In this document: positions 27,702-38,905 of the stretch, in pieces
Position numbering within the stretch: position 1 is the stretch's first letter
Layout: each line of letters starts with the position of its first letter
From: Sporobacter sp963677825
GTDB taxonomy: Bacteria > Bacillota > Clostridia > Oscillospirales > Oscillospiraceae
Assembly (NCBI GenBank): GCA_963677825.2
Contig: CAXXEF010000001.1
Coordinates: forward strand, 1,860,001-1,924,000
Direction: 5' to 3'
DNA length: 64,000 bases
Notes under the pieces: generated by a model
What the model saw: only the letters and a program-made list of their open reading frames with translations
What the model was told of the DNA's origin: nothing
The model's database searches: none
Program-made: the position numbers and the translations under genes

Positions 27702-30700
27702 ATGGCTCGTAAACTCAAGACGATGGACGGCAACAACGCGGCCGCACACGTCGCCTATTCATTTACGGATGTCGCCGCGATTTACCCCATTACCCCGTCA
27801 TCCACAATGGCCGAATACGTCGACAAATGGTCGGCGGGCGGTCGTGTCAACATTTTTGGTCAGCCCGTTAAAGTCCTCGAGATGCAATCGGAGGGCGGCG
27901 CGGCCGGCGCCGTGCACGGTTCACTTCTTGCCGGCGCGCTGACCAGCACGTTCACGGCATCTCAGGGTCTTCTTCTGATGATCCCCAACATGTACAAATG
28001 GGCCGGCGAGCGCCTGCCTGCCGTACTGCACGTATCTGCCAGAACAGTTGCCACACACGCGCTGTCGATTTTCGGCGATCAGTCCGACGTTATGGCTTGC
28101 CGCCAGACGGGCTGCGCGATGATCGCGTCCAACAGTCCGCAGGAAGCAATGGACCTCGGCGCCGTCGCGCATCTGTCGGCGATCAAGGCTGCGCTTCCGT
28201 TCGTGCATTTCTTTGACGGCTTCCGTACGTCGCACGAGATGCAGAAGATCGAAACATGGGAGAACGACATGCTGGCAGAGCTCGTCGACTACGATGCGCT
28301 CAACGCCTTCCGCGAGAGATCGCATAACCCCAACCACCCCGTCCTGCGCGGCTCGGCGCAAAACGGCGACATCTTCTTCCAGGCACGCGAGTCTGTCAAC
28401 AAAGACTACGACTCGGTTGCCGATACGGTCGAAGGCTACATGGATGCCGTCAATAAGATGATCGGCACCGACTACAAGCCCTTCAACTATGTCGGCGCGC
28501 CCGACGCGAAGAACGTCATCATCGCGATGGGCTCTGTTTGTGAAGCAGCCGAGGAAGTCGTCAACTACCTCGTCGGCAAGGGCGAAAAGGTCGGCCTCAT
28601 TAAAGTTCGCCTGTACCGTCCGTTCAGCGCCAAGCACCTGCTGAGCGTATTGCCCGATACGGTGGAAAAAATCGGCGTACTCGATCGCACCAAAGAGCCC
28701 GGCGCGCCCGGCGAGCCGCTCTACCTTGACGTATTCACAGCCATGTGCGACAAAGACATCAAAGTTGTCGGCGGCCGCTACGGTCTGGCGAGCAAAGACA
28801 CGACGCCGGGCTGCATCATCTCGGTGTTTGACAACCTTAAACAAGACAACCCGAAGAACAACTTCTCCGTCGGCATCACCGACGACGTGACAAACCTGTC
28901 GCTGCCGATTACCGGTGAGCCCGACACGACGCCCGCAGACATCATCTCCTGCAAATTCTGGGGCCTCGGGTCCGACGGTACTGTCGGCGCGAACAAGAAC
29001 TCCATCAAAATCATCGGCGACCACACCGACATGAAGGTGCAGGCGTACTTCCAGTACGACTCCCGTAAGTCCGGCGGCGTCACGATCAGCCATCTGCGTT
29101 TCGGCAAGAGCCCGATCAAGTCGACGTATTATATCAACAAGGCCAACTTCGTGGCCTGCCATAATCCGTCGTACATCGAGAACTTCGATATGGCGCAAGA
29201 CGTCAAGCCCGGCGGCTCGTTCCTCATCAACTGCGCATGGAGCGCCGAAGAGCTCGGCGAACGTCTGCCGGCCGAGGCGAAAAAGCATATCGCCAACAAT
29301 GACGTCCAGCTTTATACGGTCGACGCCGTGAGCATCGCGCGCTCGATCGGCCTGGGCGGCAGAACGAACGCCATCCTGCAGGCTGCGTTCTTCAAGCTCT
29401 CGAATATCCTGCCCATCGACGAGGCCGTTCAGTACATGAAAGACGCCGTGCGCGCCTCTTACGGACACAAGGGCGAGGACATCGTCAACATGAACAACAA
29501 GGCCATCGACGCCGGCCTTGAGAACATCGTGAAGATCGACGTGCCGGAAAGCTGGAAAACCGCCAGCGGCACCAAGCCCAAGAAGACCATCGACACCGAT
29601 CGTCCCGGCATTGCCGAATACGTGTGCGGCGTGATGGACGAGATGAACAACATGCGCGGCGACCAGCTGCCCGTCTCCGCTTTCCTCGATCTTGAAGGCG
29701 GCGCCGTCGTTCCGTCCGGTACGTCCGCGTACGAAAAACGCAAGATCGCCTCACACGTGCCGAGCTGGATCCCAGAAAACTGCATCCAGTGTAACCAGTG
29801 CGCGTATGTTTGCCCGCACTCTGTCATCCGCCCGTTCGTCTTTGACGAAAACGAGGCGAAGAACGCTCCCGCGGGCACGCTGATGATCCCGATGACCGGC
29901 AAGGGTAACGAAAACTACAAGTTCTCCATCATCCCGACCGTGTCTGACTGTACGGGCTGCGGCTCGTGCGCGAACATCTGCCCGTCGAAGAATAAGGCGC
30001 TGGAGATGAAGCCGCTGGAAGACATGATTGATACGCAGGCGGCCTTTGACTACGCCGAGAAGAACGTTACGCGTAAAGAAACAGGTTTTGCGCCGTCGAC
30101 CGTCAAGGGCTCGCAGTTCCTCAAACCGCTGCTTGAGTTCCCGGGCGCGTGCGCCGGCTGCGGCGAAACGCCGTACGCCCGCCTCGTCTCTCAGCTGTAT
30201 GGCGACCGTATGTATATCGCCAACGCGACGGGTTGCTCATCTATCTGGGGCGGCAGCGCGCCGACGACACCGTATACCGTCAACGACGAGGGCAAAGGCC
30301 CCGCGTGGGCCAACTCCCTGTTTGAAGACAATGCCGAGTTCGGTCTCGGTATGGCCATCGCGTCTGATCAGCGCCGCGACGGCGTGCGCCTGTTCGCCGG
30401 CGAGATTGCCAAGCAGACCAATAAGGCGGACGTCAAAGCGGCTATCGAGGGTTGGATCGCGGCGTTTGACGACGCGGAAGCCACGAAAGCCACAGGCAAA
30501 GCACTGGAAGCGGCGCTCTCGAGCGCGATCAGCGGATCGGCTGACTTCCCGATGAAAACGCAGATGAAGGCGCTTTACGATATGCGCGATCAGTTCGTCA
30601 AGCCGTCCGTGTGGATTTTCGGCGGCGATGGTTGGGCGTACGACATCGGCTACGGCGGCCTGGACCACGTCATCGCCTCCGGCGAAAACGTTAACATCCT

Positions 30701-31265
30701 CGTGTTCGATACCGAGGTTTACTCCAATACCGGCGGTCAGGCATCGAAAGCCACGCCGACCGGCGCCGTCGCACAGTTTGCCGCGGCCGGTAAATCCGTC
30801 AAGAAAAAAGACCTCGCACAGATCGCGATGTCCTACGGCTACGTCTACGTTGCACAGGTTTCGATGGGCTCAAACTATCAGCAGACGCTCAAGGCGATCA
30901 TGGAAGCTGAAAGCTATGACGGCCCGTCGCTCATCATCGCGTACGCGCCGTGTATCAACCACGGTATCCGCGCCGGTATGGGCAAGTCGATGACGGAAAT
31001 GAAAAAAGCCGTCGACTCCGGCTACTGGAACATGATGCGCTTCGACCCGCGTCTGGCCGAGCAGGGCAAGAATCCGCTCACGATCGACAGCAAAGCGCCG
31101 TCCGAGAGCTACAAAGACTTCATCATGGGTGAAGTTCGCTACTCCTCGCTGACGCTGGAGTTCCCCGAGCGTGCTGAAAAGCTGTTCGTCGAGGCCGAGA
31201 AGGAAGCCAAGGAGCGCTACGAAGCGCTGCTCAAGCAAAAGGATATGCTCGAGCCGAAGGAATAA
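27702..31265 (+). CDS. nifJ: Pyruvate:ferredoxin (flavodoxin) oxidoreductase
   Basis: This single-chain homodimeric enzyme oxidises pyruvate to acetyl-CoA and CO2 while reducing ferredoxin, a central step of clostridial fermentation. The 1,187 residues match the family. Visible: the N-terminal pyrimidine domain (AAIYPITPSSTMAEYVDKW, about 25), the two ferredoxin clusters CIQCNQCAYVCPHSV (about 693) and CTGCGSCANICPS (about 750), CAGCGETPYARL (about 818) and the thiamin-diphosphate site GGDGWAYDIGYGGLDHV with NTGGQASKATPTGA (about 975-1030). The start at 27702 follows AAAGGA. A strong promoter, a perfect terminator and heavily C-biased codons suggest high expression as a single gene. Confidence 0.98.
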   Translation: MARKLKTMDGNNAAAHVAYSFTDVAAIYPITPSSTMAEYVDKWSAGGRVNIFGQPVKVLEMQSEGGAAGAVHGSLLAGALTSTFTASQGLLLMIPNMYKWAGERLPAVLHVSARTVATHALSIFGDQSDVMACRQTGCAMIASNSPQEAMDLGAVAHLSAIKAALPFVHFFDGFRTSHEMQKIETWENDMLAELVDYDALNAFRERSHNPNHPVLRGSAQNGDIFFQARESVNKDYDSVADTVEGYMDAVNKMIGTDYKPFNYVGAPDAKNVIIAMGSVCEAAEEVVNYLVGKGEKVGLIKVRLYRPFSAKHLLSVLPDTVEKIGVLDRTKEPGAPGEPLYLDVFTAMCDKDIKVVGGRYGLASKDTTPGCIISVFDNLKQDNPKNNFSVGITDDVTNLSLPITGEPDTTPADIISCKFWGLGSDGTVGANKNSIKIIGDHTDMKVQAYFQYDSRKSGGVTISHLRFGKSPIKSTYYINKANFVACHNPSYIENFDMAQDVKPGGSFLINCAWSAEELGERLPAEAKKHIANNDVQLYTVDAVSIARSIGLGGRTNAILQAAFFKLSNILPIDEAVQYMKDAVRASYGHKGEDIVNMNNKAIDAGLENIVKIDVPESWKTASGTKPKKTIDTDRPGIAEYVCGVMDEMNNMRGDQLPVSAFLDLEGGAVVPSGTSAYEKRKIASHVPSWIPENCIQCNQCAYVCPHSVIRPFVFDENEAKNAPAGTLMIPMTGKGNENYKFSIIPTVSDCTGCGSCANICPSKNKALEMKPLEDMIDTQAAFDYAEKNVTRKETGFAPSTVKGSQFLKPLLEFPGACAGCGETPYARLVSQLYGDRMYIANATGCSSIWGGSAPTTPYTVNDEGKGPAWANSLFEDNAEFGLGMAIASDQRRDGVRLFAGEIAKQTNKADVKAAIEGWIAAFDDAEATKATGKALEAALSSAISGSADFPMKTQMKALYDMRDQFVKPSVWIFGGDGWAYDIGYGGLDHVIASGENVNILVFDTEVYSNTGGQASKATPTGAVAQFAAAGKSVKKKDLAQIAMSYGYVYVAQVSMGSNYQQTLKAIMEAESYDGPSLIIAYAPCINHGIRAGMGKSMTEMKKAVDSGYWNMMRFDPRLAEQGKNPLTIDSKAPSESYKDFIMGEVRYSSLTLEFPERAEKLFVEAEKEAKERYEALLKQKDMLEPKE

Positions 31266-31285
31266 TCCTCGAAAATTAAAACAGG

Positions 31286-31315
31286 GCGGGCGGGACTTTT
31301 GTCCCGCCCGCTTTA
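31286..31315 (+). terminator. Intrinsic terminator of nifJ
   Basis: A perfect 11-bp GC stem (31286-31296 with 31301-31311) and a TTTT loop are followed by TTTAT, 20 bp after the nifJ stop. It also separates nifJ from the convergent noc. Confidence 0.9.
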
Positions 31316-31340
31316 TCTCATCAGATGAGCCGAGCTTGGC

Positions 31341-32156
31341 TCATTTGGACGCTTTGGGTATCTTGATCGTCAAAATGATCTCATTATCCGTCTCGTCGCG
31401 CCCATAGCGCGCGTCGATGCCGGACTTTTGCATCATGTTCATCCCGCGCGAGACGGTATTAAGGAACAGCCTTACGTCTTTGATGACGTACAACGGCTTA
31501 TTGCGCTCGCGCGTGCGCTGACCCTTGCGGTGTATGTACGCGTCGATAAACGATTCTGTCGCGGCAACGTTGAGACTTTTGCGCAGGATCTGCTCGCAGA
31601 CGTCAAGCCGGTCCTGCTCGTCCTCAAGACGCAGCAGTGCGCGCGCGTGCCGCTCCGTCAGCCCGGAGTCGCGTACCTTTTGTAAAAGCTCCGGTGCCAG
31701 CTTCAGCAGGCGCAATTTGTTCGACACCGCCGATTGTGACAGCCCGATCATCCGCGCGATCTCCTCCTGCTTGTACCCGTGCAGACGGACGAGCCGGCTG
31801 AGTCCTTCGGCCTCCTCGATGAAGTCGAGGTTTTTGCGCTGCAGGTTCTCGACCAGCGCAAGCACCGACGATTTTTGCGCGTCAACGTCGAGCACGATGC
31901 ACGGTACGTCCTTGAGGCCGACGAGCTTGGCCGCGCGCAGCCGCCGCTCGCCCGAGACAAGTTCGAACCCGTTACCGCTGCGCCGAACACTCAGCGGCTG
32001 GAGAATCCCGTAGCGTGCGATGCTGCCGGCCAGCTCACGCATCGCGCCGGGGTCGAACGAGCGGCGCGGCTGGTCGGGATTCGGTAAGATGTCACCGGTC
32101 GGTAAGAAGACGATGCGGCTGGCTTCAAACAGGCCGCGTTTCCTCATTAAGGGCAT
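31341..32156 (-). CDS. noc: ParB-family nucleoid occlusion protein (Noc-like)
   Basis: This 271-residue protein has the ParB N-terminal CTPase motif (PNPDQPRRSFD; GERRLRAAKLVGL, about 65-80), a central helix-turn-helix (IARMIGLSQSAVSNKLRLLK, about 132-151) and GLTERHARALLRL (about 166). The C terminus (VIKDVRLFLNTVSRGMNMM... then IKIPK) resembles Bacillus Noc more than ParB, whose dimerisation domain differs. Noc binds chromosomal sites and keeps division off the nucleoid. The ATG at 32156 is chosen over an upstream TTG; the ribosome site is weak. Soj/ParA is not adjacent. A terminator upstream (32229-32256) means it has its own promoter, within an AT-rich inverted repeat. Confidence 0.85.
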   Translation of the reverse strand: MPLMRKRGLFEASRIVFLPTGDILPNPDQPRRSFDPGAMRELAGSIARYGILQPLSVRRSGNGFELVSGERRLRAAKLVGLKDVPCIVLDVDAQKSSVLALVENLQRKNLDFIEEAEGLSRLVRLHGYKQEEIARMIGLSQSAVSNKLRLLKLAPELLQKVRDSGLTERHARALLRLEDEQDRLDVCEQILRKSLNVAATESFIDAYIHRKGQRTRERNKPLYVIKDVRLFLNTVSRGMNMMQKSGIDARYGRDETDNEIILTIKIPKASK

Positions 32157-32174
32157 GTAATCCACATCCAATCG

Positions 32175-32213
32175 TATATATAGTAGATATGAGACAAGAA
32201 TATACTATATATA
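32175..32213. promoter_or_regulatory. 11-bp inverted repeat upstream of noc
   Basis: TATATATAGTA (32175-32185) and TACTATATATA (32203-32213) are perfect inverted arms separated by 17 bp, ending 18 bp before the noc start. The region must hold the noc promoter, because aspS ends in a terminator just beyond it. The arms could form an operator, for example for autoregulation. Confidence 0.5.
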
Positions 32214-32228
32214 GTGAAAAAATGACAG

Positions 32229-32256
32229 AAAAAAGGCGGGAAATAATATTCCCGCC
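32229..32256 (-). terminator. Intrinsic terminator of aspS
   Basis: GGCGGGAA and TTCCCGCC (32235-32242 with 32249-32256) are followed on the minus strand by TTTTTT, 14 bp after the aspS stop codon. Confidence 0.9.
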
Positions 32257-32269
32257 GATTTATTTTGCG

Positions 32270-34057
<1,788 letters not shown>

Positions 34058-34074
34058 GTGTCACACTCCGTTGT

Positions 34075-35430
34075 TTATTTTTGATGGGGTTCCATAATCG
34101 GTGTGCCGCCGCGCAGCGTTGCCACGCTGTTGCGCAGCGCCACCGTAATCATCGCGGCCGACGCCGTCGTCTGCTCGCCCGAGCGCATGTCTTTAACGGT
34201 GACCATGCCCTCGCGCAGCTCGTCTTCACCGAGGAAAACGACATAGGGGATTTTCAGCTTGTCGGCATAAGAAAGCTTGGCCTTGAACTTTTTTTGTTCG
34301 CTGTAAATCATCACGCGAAAGCCGTCCTGCCGCAGCGATGTGGCCAGTGAAAGCGCTGGCGCGGTGTCGTCTGTCATCGGCAGGATCAAAACGTCTGCCG
34401 GGGCGGTGGTGATAGCCGGATTGAGGTAGCCCTCACTCTCCAGCACAAAAAACAGCCGCGTCAACCCGATCGAGATGCCGACGCCCGGCAGCTTTTTCTT
34501 CGTATAATAGCCGGCCAGATCGTCGTACCGGCCGCCGGAGCAGATCGAGCCGACCTCCGGGTGGTCGAGCATCGTCGTCTCGTAGACGGTGCCGGTGTAG
34601 TAGTCCAGGCCGCGCGCGATCGTCAGGTCAATCTTGAAGTGCGATGACGGCACGCCGAAGGCGGCCATGCTGTCGGTGACGGCTTGCAGCTCGGCAAGAC
34701 CTTCGTCAAATCGGTCGTTTTTACCTTTGTAGCGCAGGAGCGCCTCAAGCGGATCGGCGCTGTCGAGTAGATTGATCAGTTCCCGCGCCGTTGCGTCCGA
34801 CATGCCCGCATCGTCTACGAGCAGCTCGGTGACTTTTTCGCGCCCGATCTTATCGAGCTTGTCGATGCTGCGCATTGCTTCGGCCGCTTTTTCGCCGATA
34901 CCGAGTAGCTCAAAAAGTCCGCCCAGTACTTTGCGGTTATTAAATCGTATAACAAACCGCTCGAGGCCGAGCGTCGTAAAACAGCGGTAGATGATGCTGG
35001 GGATCTCGGCTTCGTTTTGGATGTCGAGCGCGCCGTCGCCGATGACGTCGATGTCGGCCTGGTAAAACTCGCGGAAACGTCCGCGCTGGGCCCGCTCGCC
35101 GCGGTAGACCTTGCCGATCTGAAATCGGCGGAACGGAAATGTCAGCTGCCCGTAATGCAGCGCGACGTATTTGGCCAGCGGCACGGTTAGGTCGAATCGC
35201 AGCGACAGATCATGCTCGCCTTTTGTAAAGCGATAAATTTGCTTTTCCGTCTCGCCGCCGCCTTTGGCTAAAAGCACCTCAGACGACTCGATGAGCGGTG
35301 TGTCAAGCGGCGTAAAGCCGTATAAAGAGAAGCTGCTGCGCAGGACGTCGACCATCTTGTCGAAGTATACCTGTTTGTCGGGCAGCAGCTCCATAAAACC
35401 AGACAGTGTACGCGGGCTGATGATATCCAT
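34075..35430 (-). CDS. hisS: Histidyl-tRNA synthetase
   Basis: This class II synthetase has 451 residues; it includes LSLRFDLTVPLAKYVA (about 76-91), the motif 2 region FRRFQIGKVYRGERAQRGRF (about 100-119), the histidine-specific ARGLDYYTGTVYE (about 270) and motif 3 GVGISIGLTRLFF (about 320). The C-terminal anticodon domain begins near 345. The start at 35430 has AAGGAG about 9 bp upstream. The 108-bp leader to mgsA contains two GC hairpins (GGGGCA/TGCCCC near 35454-35472 and GGGCGGGG/CCCCGCCC at 35497-35517). I saw no T-box sequence (GGGTGGNACCGCG). Confidence 0.96.
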   Translation of the reverse strand: MDIISPRTLSGFMELLPDKQVYFDKMVDVLRSSFSLYGFTPLDTPLIESSEVLLAKGGGETEKQIYRFTKGEHDLSLRFDLTVPLAKYVALHYGQLTFPFRRFQIGKVYRGERAQRGRFREFYQADIDVIGDGALDIQNEAEIPSIIYRCFTTLGLERFVIRFNNRKVLGGLFELLGIGEKAAEAMRSIDKLDKIGREKVTELLVDDAGMSDATARELINLLDSADPLEALLRYKGKNDRFDEGLAELQAVTDSMAAFGVPSSHFKIDLTIARGLDYYTGTVYETTMLDHPEVGSICSGGRYDDLAGYYTKKKLPGVGISIGLTRLFFVLESEGYLNPAITTAPADVLILPMTDDTAPALSLATSLRQDGFRVMIYSEQKKFKAKLSYADKLKIPYVVFLGEDELREGMVTVKDMRSGEQTTASAAMITVALRNSVATLRGGTPIMEPHQK

Positions 35431-35538
35431 AAACGATAGGCTCCTTTGTTTACGGGGGCAGATCGATGCCCCGCGGCTAGTATCGGGCAACAGCATGGGC
35501 GGGGTGTGCCCCCGCCCTGATAAATGCCGGTCGGATCG

Positions 35539-35940
35539 TCAGTTTTTCGGATTGACGATATCGCGCCAGTCCAAATCGCCGCGCTTGAGGCCCTGAATCA
35601 GTACCTCTGCGGTAGCAACATTAGACGCAAACGGCACGTTGTGCTGGTCGCACAGGCGCGCAATATCGTTGACGTTTGCGGGCGGATCAGGCAGCGACGG
35701 ATCGCAGAAGAACAAAACGAGATCGAGTTCGTTGTAGGCAATGCGTGCGCCGATTTGCTGGTCGCCGCCCTGACTGCCCGTCAGGTACAGTGTAATCGGC
35801 AAGCCCGTCGCCTCGGCGACGAGGCGGCCGGTTGTGTTCGTCGCGCAGATCGAATGACCGGAGAGGATACCGCAATAGGCAATGCAAAACTGAACCATCA
35901 GCTCTTTTTTTCTGTCATGCGCCATTAATGCAATATTCAT
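35539..35940 (-). CDS. mgsA: Methylglyoxal synthase
   Basis: This 133-residue enzyme converts dihydroxyacetone phosphate to methylglyoxal and phosphate, an overflow route when phosphate is short. Signature residues: MNIALMAHDRKKELMVQFC at the N terminus, ATNTTGRLVAEATGLPITLY (about 33-52), the phosphate-binding GSQGGDQQIGARIA (about 55-68; catalytic Asp in GGD) and DLVLFFCDPSLPDP (about 73-86). Length is normal. AGGCGG precedes the start. It lies 34 bp after minD on the same strand, an order often seen in clostridial mre/min clusters. Confidence 0.96.
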   Translation of the reverse strand: MNIALMAHDRKKELMVQFCIAYCGILSGHSICATNTTGRLVAEATGLPITLYLTGSQGGDQQIGARIAYNELDLVLFFCDPSLPDPPANVNDIARLCDQHNVPFASNVATAEVLIQGLKRGDLDWRDIVNPKN

Positions 35941-35974
35941 AAAGCCGCCTACTTTCTGATAAATAAATAACCCG

Positions 35975-36724
35975 TTATCTGGCCCATTTGCCGGATAGAG
36001 GGATTTTTTGTCCTGTCAAGCGTTGTGATACTTGTAAAAACTCGAGTGCCGCTCGCTTATCTTCACAGAGAATGAGCGGGGACTCGGCGTTTGCGGCGAG
36101 AAATACCGCTTCGTCTTCTTCGACTAGACCGATCAGCTGCACGCCGATCGTGTCAATGACGTCGTCGATCGTCATGCCGATGCGCCGCAGGTTACGCACG
36201 GACACGCGGTTGACGACCAGCCGCACTTCTTCAATACCCATCGTACGCAGTTCTTCGCCGACGCGCTGACCGTCACGCATGCTCGTCATGTCGCAAACGG
36301 TGACGACGAGCGCCATGTCTGCGTCTTGCGCTGCCAGACGAAAGCCCGGCCCGATGCCGGCGGGTGAATCGATCAGGCAGTAATCAAACGTTTCCTTGAC
36401 CTCGGCCATCAGCTCGCTCATCGCCTTGGGGTCAAGCTCCTCGGGTCCGCGGAAGGCCGGTGCCGGCAGGAAAAACAGCCCTTCGATTTTTGGGTGCTCG
36501 CAGCAGGCGTCTTCCAGACCGACGATGCCGTCCAGCACGTCGGAAAAGTCGGTTACGACGTACTCCGACATCCCGATGATGATATCAAGATTGCGCAGTC
36601 CCGCGTCGCAGTCGATGCATAGAGTTTTGTGACCGAGCGCGGCGAGACACGACGCCACGGCGCCGACAGTCGTCGTTTTTCCGGTGCCGCCTTTTCCGGA
36701 GGCGACAACGATGACCTTACCCAT
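35975..36724 (-). CDS. minD: MinD-like septum-site ATPase
   Basis: This 249-residue ParA/MinD-superfamily ATPase has the deviant Walker A KGGTGKTTTVGAVA (about 11-24), DCDAGLRNLDIIIGM (switch I/A', about 38-52), DYCLIDSPAGIG (Walker B, about 116) and LVVNRVSVRN (about 170). In rod cells MinD recruits MinC to the membrane to block polar septa. Neither minC nor minE is present in the block, and the protein ends LTGQKIPLSGKWAR without the usual amphipathic membrane-targeting helix (MinD is usually about 260-270 residues). It follows the PBP2 gene after 105 bp. Confidence 0.92.
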   Translation of the reverse strand: MGKVIVVASGKGGTGKTTTVGAVASCLAALGHKTLCIDCDAGLRNLDIIIGMSEYVVTDFSDVLDGIVGLEDACCEHPKIEGLFFLPAPAFRGPEELDPKAMSELMAEVKETFDYCLIDSPAGIGPGFRLAAQDADMALVVTVCDMTSMRDGQRVGEELRTMGIEEVRLVVNRVSVRNLRRIGMTIDDVIDTIGVQLIGLVEEDEAVFLAANAESPLILCEDKRAALEFLQVSQRLTGQKIPLSGKWAR

Positions 36725-36829
36725 GCCCGACCTCCATCCTCCATCACGAATTTATCTTTACATTATATACAATCGACATCCGGTTGACAAGAGAGAATCT
36801 TGTATGCAGTCGTTGACCCAGGGCGGCGC

Positions 36830-38881
36830 TTACGGCAGGATCGTGTTGTCCTGCGCAACGAAGATCGATGTGCTGCGTCCGAAGTAGTAATCCATCACGT
36901 CACGGGCGATTTTCATAATCGTCGAACCGGACGTACCTTTTTCGACGACGAGCGCGATGGCGATCTCCGGATCGTCTGCCGGGGCGTAGCAGACGAACAC
37001 GCCGTTATTGAGTGTTTCGTTATCGGTCGATGTCTGCACCGTACCGGTTTTAGCTGCGACAGGCACCATATAGTCCTTAAAAACGGAGGCTGCCGTACCG
37101 TCCGACGCGACGAGCTCCATGCCCTCCTGCAAAAGCGGCAGATATTCAGTGCCCTCGACGGTTCGTATGATGTCGTGTGACGGCTGCTCAAGGACAGTTG
37201 TAAAGTCAGAGGAGCGGATATTGCTGAGGATCGTCAGGTTGCGGACGCTGCCGCCGTTGGCGATCGTGGCGACGTAGTTGGCCAGCTGGATTGGTGTAAA
37301 ATGGTTGTAGCTTTGCCCGATGCCGGTATAAATACTGTCGGCGGGATACCACTGTTCTTCCAGCGTTTCCATTTTGTATTCGGGTGAACCGAGAATACCG
37401 GCTTTTTCCGGCAGCTCAATGCCCGTTTTGCTGCCGAGACCGAAATCGATACAGGTGTCGACCATGTCGTTGATGTTACCGAGGTCGGCAACAGTATAAA
37501 AGAAGTAGTTGCACGAATCGCGCAGCGCCGTCACGACCGTTTCATTACCATGCGCGCCCGGATAAATCCAACAAGTCGGTGCAAAGTTGGAGTCTTCCTC
37601 GATCCATGCCGTATAGATACCTGTGCATTCAATCTGTGTCGTCGGTGTAATAATACCGGATTTCAGGCCGGTCAACGCCGTGATCATTTTAAACGTTGAA
37701 CCGGGATTATATATCCCCATCGTCGCTCGGTTCAACATTGGGAAGTTGGGGTTATCTAACAGGTCGTTAAAGGTCTGACCAATCGTCGAAAGGTCGTACG
37801 ACGGATACGAGGCGCTCGCGAGAACCTCGCCGGTTTTGACGGCTGTCACGACAACGGCACCGCCGGTGACAAGGTTTTCTTCCACACGGTCGGCGTTGAT
37901 GAAGTCGATCCTGGCAGACAGCGAGTCCTCGCAAACTTCCTGGAGACCGATGTCGAGCGTCAAAATGATATTGTCACCCGGAACGGGCTCTTTTGTGGTC
38001 ACCTCGTCGATGATAACGCCGCCTTCGCCGGTGGTAATCTCCTGCTTACCGTCTGTACCGTGTAGGTGCTCCTCAAAAACGCGCTCGATGCCGTCCTTGC
38101 CGACCATCGCGTTATACGAGTAGCCAAGTTCCTTATATTTGTCTGCATATTCCTCGGCGCTGACTTTACCGATGTAACCGAGCAGGTGTGCCGCGTATGT
38201 GGTGTAATAAACGCGCTTGGCTGTCGGGTTAATGCTCACACCGGGATAATCCTTGTCCTTTATTAGCGTGATAAAATCAATCCCGACATCGTTTGCGAAC
38301 ACGTACGGGTCGAGACCGACGACGGCAAACAGCTCCAGCTCGTAGCGCACGCCGATGACAAGGCGCACGTCTGAGATGCTGGTGGTGTAGTCGAGCTTAT
38401 AGTGCTCCTTCATCCACACGATCAGGTCGGAGGCCGAGATTTGCGGGTCAAGCCCGAAATAGGCAAAGTACGCGTCGAGATGTTTACGCTGGGATGTAGT
38501 CATGTCGAGAACATAGGAAAACGGCGCACCGGGCGTGACGGGAAACGAGTCGTTATAATTGACACCGAAATCGACAGCGGACACCACCAGCTCAAGAAGA
38601 ATATCGTTAATGCTGTCCTCCGGCAGCTTGTCTCGTGAAATCATAACATTGTACGCCGCGCGCGTCGATACAAGCACGTTGCCGTTGCGGTCGAGAATAT
38701 CGCCGCGGTCGGCCGTGAGTGTGACTTCCTGTGTGGAGACATTTCGCGCGAGGTAGGCGTTATCGTCTGGCCCGGCGTCATAGATCTGCATTTTGTACAG
38801 CGCCGCTAAATAGACGGCGACGACAATACCCAGCAGTACGAAAAGCAGCGCGATACGCGACGGCTTGTAGAATTTGTGCAT
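36830..38881 (-). CDS. mrdA: Penicillin-binding protein 2 (elongasome transpeptidase)
   Basis: This monofunctional class B PBP has 683 residues and cross-links lateral-wall peptidoglycan with MreBCD and RodA. Features: a cytoplasmic stub and one transmembrane helix (ALLFVLLGIVVAVYLAALY, about 10-28), a dimerisation/pedestal domain with ADRGDILDRNGNVL (about 58), and the transpeptidase with the active-site serine in NPGSTFKMI (SxxK, about 396), SCN (about 467) and AKTGTVQT (KTG, about 626). AAAGGA precedes the start. Upstream are mreD and mreC on the same strand, and minD follows. RodA, its usual glycosyltransferase partner, is not in the cluster. Confidence 0.95.
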   Translation of the reverse strand: MHKFYKPSRIALLFVLLGIVVAVYLAALYKMQIYDAGPDDNAYLARNVSTQEVTLTADRGDILDRNGNVLVSTRAAYNVMISRDKLPEDSINDILLELVVSAVDFGVNYNDSFPVTPGAPFSYVLDMTTSQRKHLDAYFAYFGLDPQISASDLIVWMKEHYKLDYTTSISDVRLVIGVRYELELFAVVGLDPYVFANDVGIDFITLIKDKDYPGVSINPTAKRVYYTTYAAHLLGYIGKVSAEEYADKYKELGYSYNAMVGKDGIERVFEEHLHGTDGKQEITTGEGGVIIDEVTTKEPVPGDNIILTLDIGLQEVCEDSLSARIDFINADRVEENLVTGGAVVVTAVKTGEVLASASYPSYDLSTIGQTFNDLLDNPNFPMLNRATMGIYNPGSTFKMITALTGLKSGIITPTTQIECTGIYTAWIEEDSNFAPTCWIYPGAHGNETVVTALRDSCNYFFYTVADLGNINDMVDTCIDFGLGSKTGIELPEKAGILGSPEYKMETLEEQWYPADSIYTGIGQSYNHFTPIQLANYVATIANGGSVRNLTILSNIRSSDFTTVLEQPSHDIIRTVEGTEYLPLLQEGMELVASDGTAASVFKDYMVPVAAKTGTVQTSTDNETLNNGVFVCYAPADDPEIAIALVVEKGTSGSTIMKIARDVMDYYFGRSTSIFVAQDNTILP

Positions 38882-38905
38882 GATGATCCTTTCAGGCGGG
38901 TACGG

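Noticed and set aside
32235..32256. GGCGGGAAATAATATTCCCGCC considered as a Noc- or ParB-type binding site
   Set aside because: Its position just after aspS and the run of six Ts on that strand make an intrinsic terminator the better reading.
35439..35538. Two GC hairpins before hisS considered as a T-box leader
   Set aside because: No T-box consensus (GGGTGGNACCGCG) or specifier-loop layout is visible, and the gap is only about 100 bp.
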